A stretch of DNA of 64,000 nucleotides, from the NCBI RefSeq assembly GCF_963678635.1, contig NC_087062.1, positions 43,660,395 to 43,724,394 of the forward strand. Reading direction: 5' to 3'. This document shows, one piece after another, positions 63,676 to 64,000 of this stretch. The stretch comes from Symsagittifera roscoffensis. Its lineage: Eukaryota; Xenacoelomorpha; Acoela; Convolutidae. The notes below the pieces were generated by a model that was not told the origin of the DNA, did not search any database, and saw only the letters and a program-made list of their open reading frames with translations. Numbering within the stretch: the stretch's first letter is position 1; every line of letters begins with the position of its first letter. A program made the translations under genes and the position numbers.

Positions 63676-64000
63676 GATCGGACGTCTGGCCTTTTTTGGT
63701 TCATTCAACTACAAAAATTTACCATGAAGCACAGTTTTCCTAAAACTCCCAAAACATATGAGGGTAGGTGAAAAATGGTTCACCAGTCTAAACATCAGTC
63801 TTCAAATTAGCCCAAAAGCCTAAAATTATATGCTTACATTTTGGAAAAAAAATAGAAGGAAAAATTTATTGACGTCTAATTGAATCCACGTTCAAAAAAA
63901 TACTTTTCGAAACAGTTCAGAGAATAAACTAAAGCAACTTCATTAGAGCAACCTAAAGTAACCTAATTATAGCAAAAAAGTACAAGCGAGGCCCAAGAAA
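63676..64000. other. Right edge of window
   Basis: AT-rich DNA with no recognised feature. Confidence 0.4.

Noticed and set aside
1-64000. CRISPR arrays, bacterial operons, rRNA or tRNA genes
   Set aside because: Tandem repeats here are satellites or minisatellites without unique spacers, and content is eukaryotic transposons. No cloverleaf could be drawn.

Overview
The window looks like a repeat-dense, AT-rich stretch of an invertebrate animal genome. It holds a BEL/Pao retrotransposon (a superfamily known from animals), Ty3/gypsy-type elements, non-autonomous inverted-repeat elements, GT-AG splice signals and one reading frame with TRAF/MATH-like character. Nothing fixes the phylum. No operons, ribosome binding sites, tRNA or rRNA genes, or CRISPR arrays were found.

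Layout. 1-6,584: three head-to-tail units (~2.35 kb) of a higher-order satellite. 6,585-13,010: element I, a decayed plus-strand Ty3/gypsy element whose 5' LTR is fused to the satellite. 13,011-15,812: non-coding DNA with an AT minisatellite, a 425-bp MITE with a 9-bp target duplication, a (GT)n tract and a perfect hairpin. 15,813-21,764: element II, a complete but mutated minus-strand relative of element I with LTRs, PBS, PPT and a 5-bp target duplication. 21,765-23,640: one intact 247-codon frame (TRAF/MATH-like), the best host gene candidate. 23,696-24,624: a 929-bp element with CCCGGG-bearing inverted ends. 25,141-26,616: G-rich DNA, diverged satellite relatives and two copies of a 47-bp stem-loop. 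27,100-36,391: two tandem minus-strand BEL/Pao copies that appear to share a central LTR. 36,392-59,520: element IV, a very large rearranged minus-strand gypsy-like retroelement (gag, protease, RT, RNase H, integrase, extra ORFs, envelope). 59,521-64,000: an LTR-like copy, more satellite-derived sequence in inverted orientation with a third stem-loop, a possible two-exon secreted-peptide gene, and a 507-bp inverted-end repeat.

How the parts relate. Elements I and II share capsid, an unusual CX2CX7HX3C zinc knuckle, pol and a C-terminal pol tail, so they are one lineage. Element IV is a different lineage. Its envelope-like gene starts with a signal peptide and resembles the class III (gB-like) glycoproteins of arthropod-associated chuviruses. 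It is present twice, with segments of it three times. Every retroelement carries stops, frameshifts or lost catalytic residues, so none looks autonomous as it stands.
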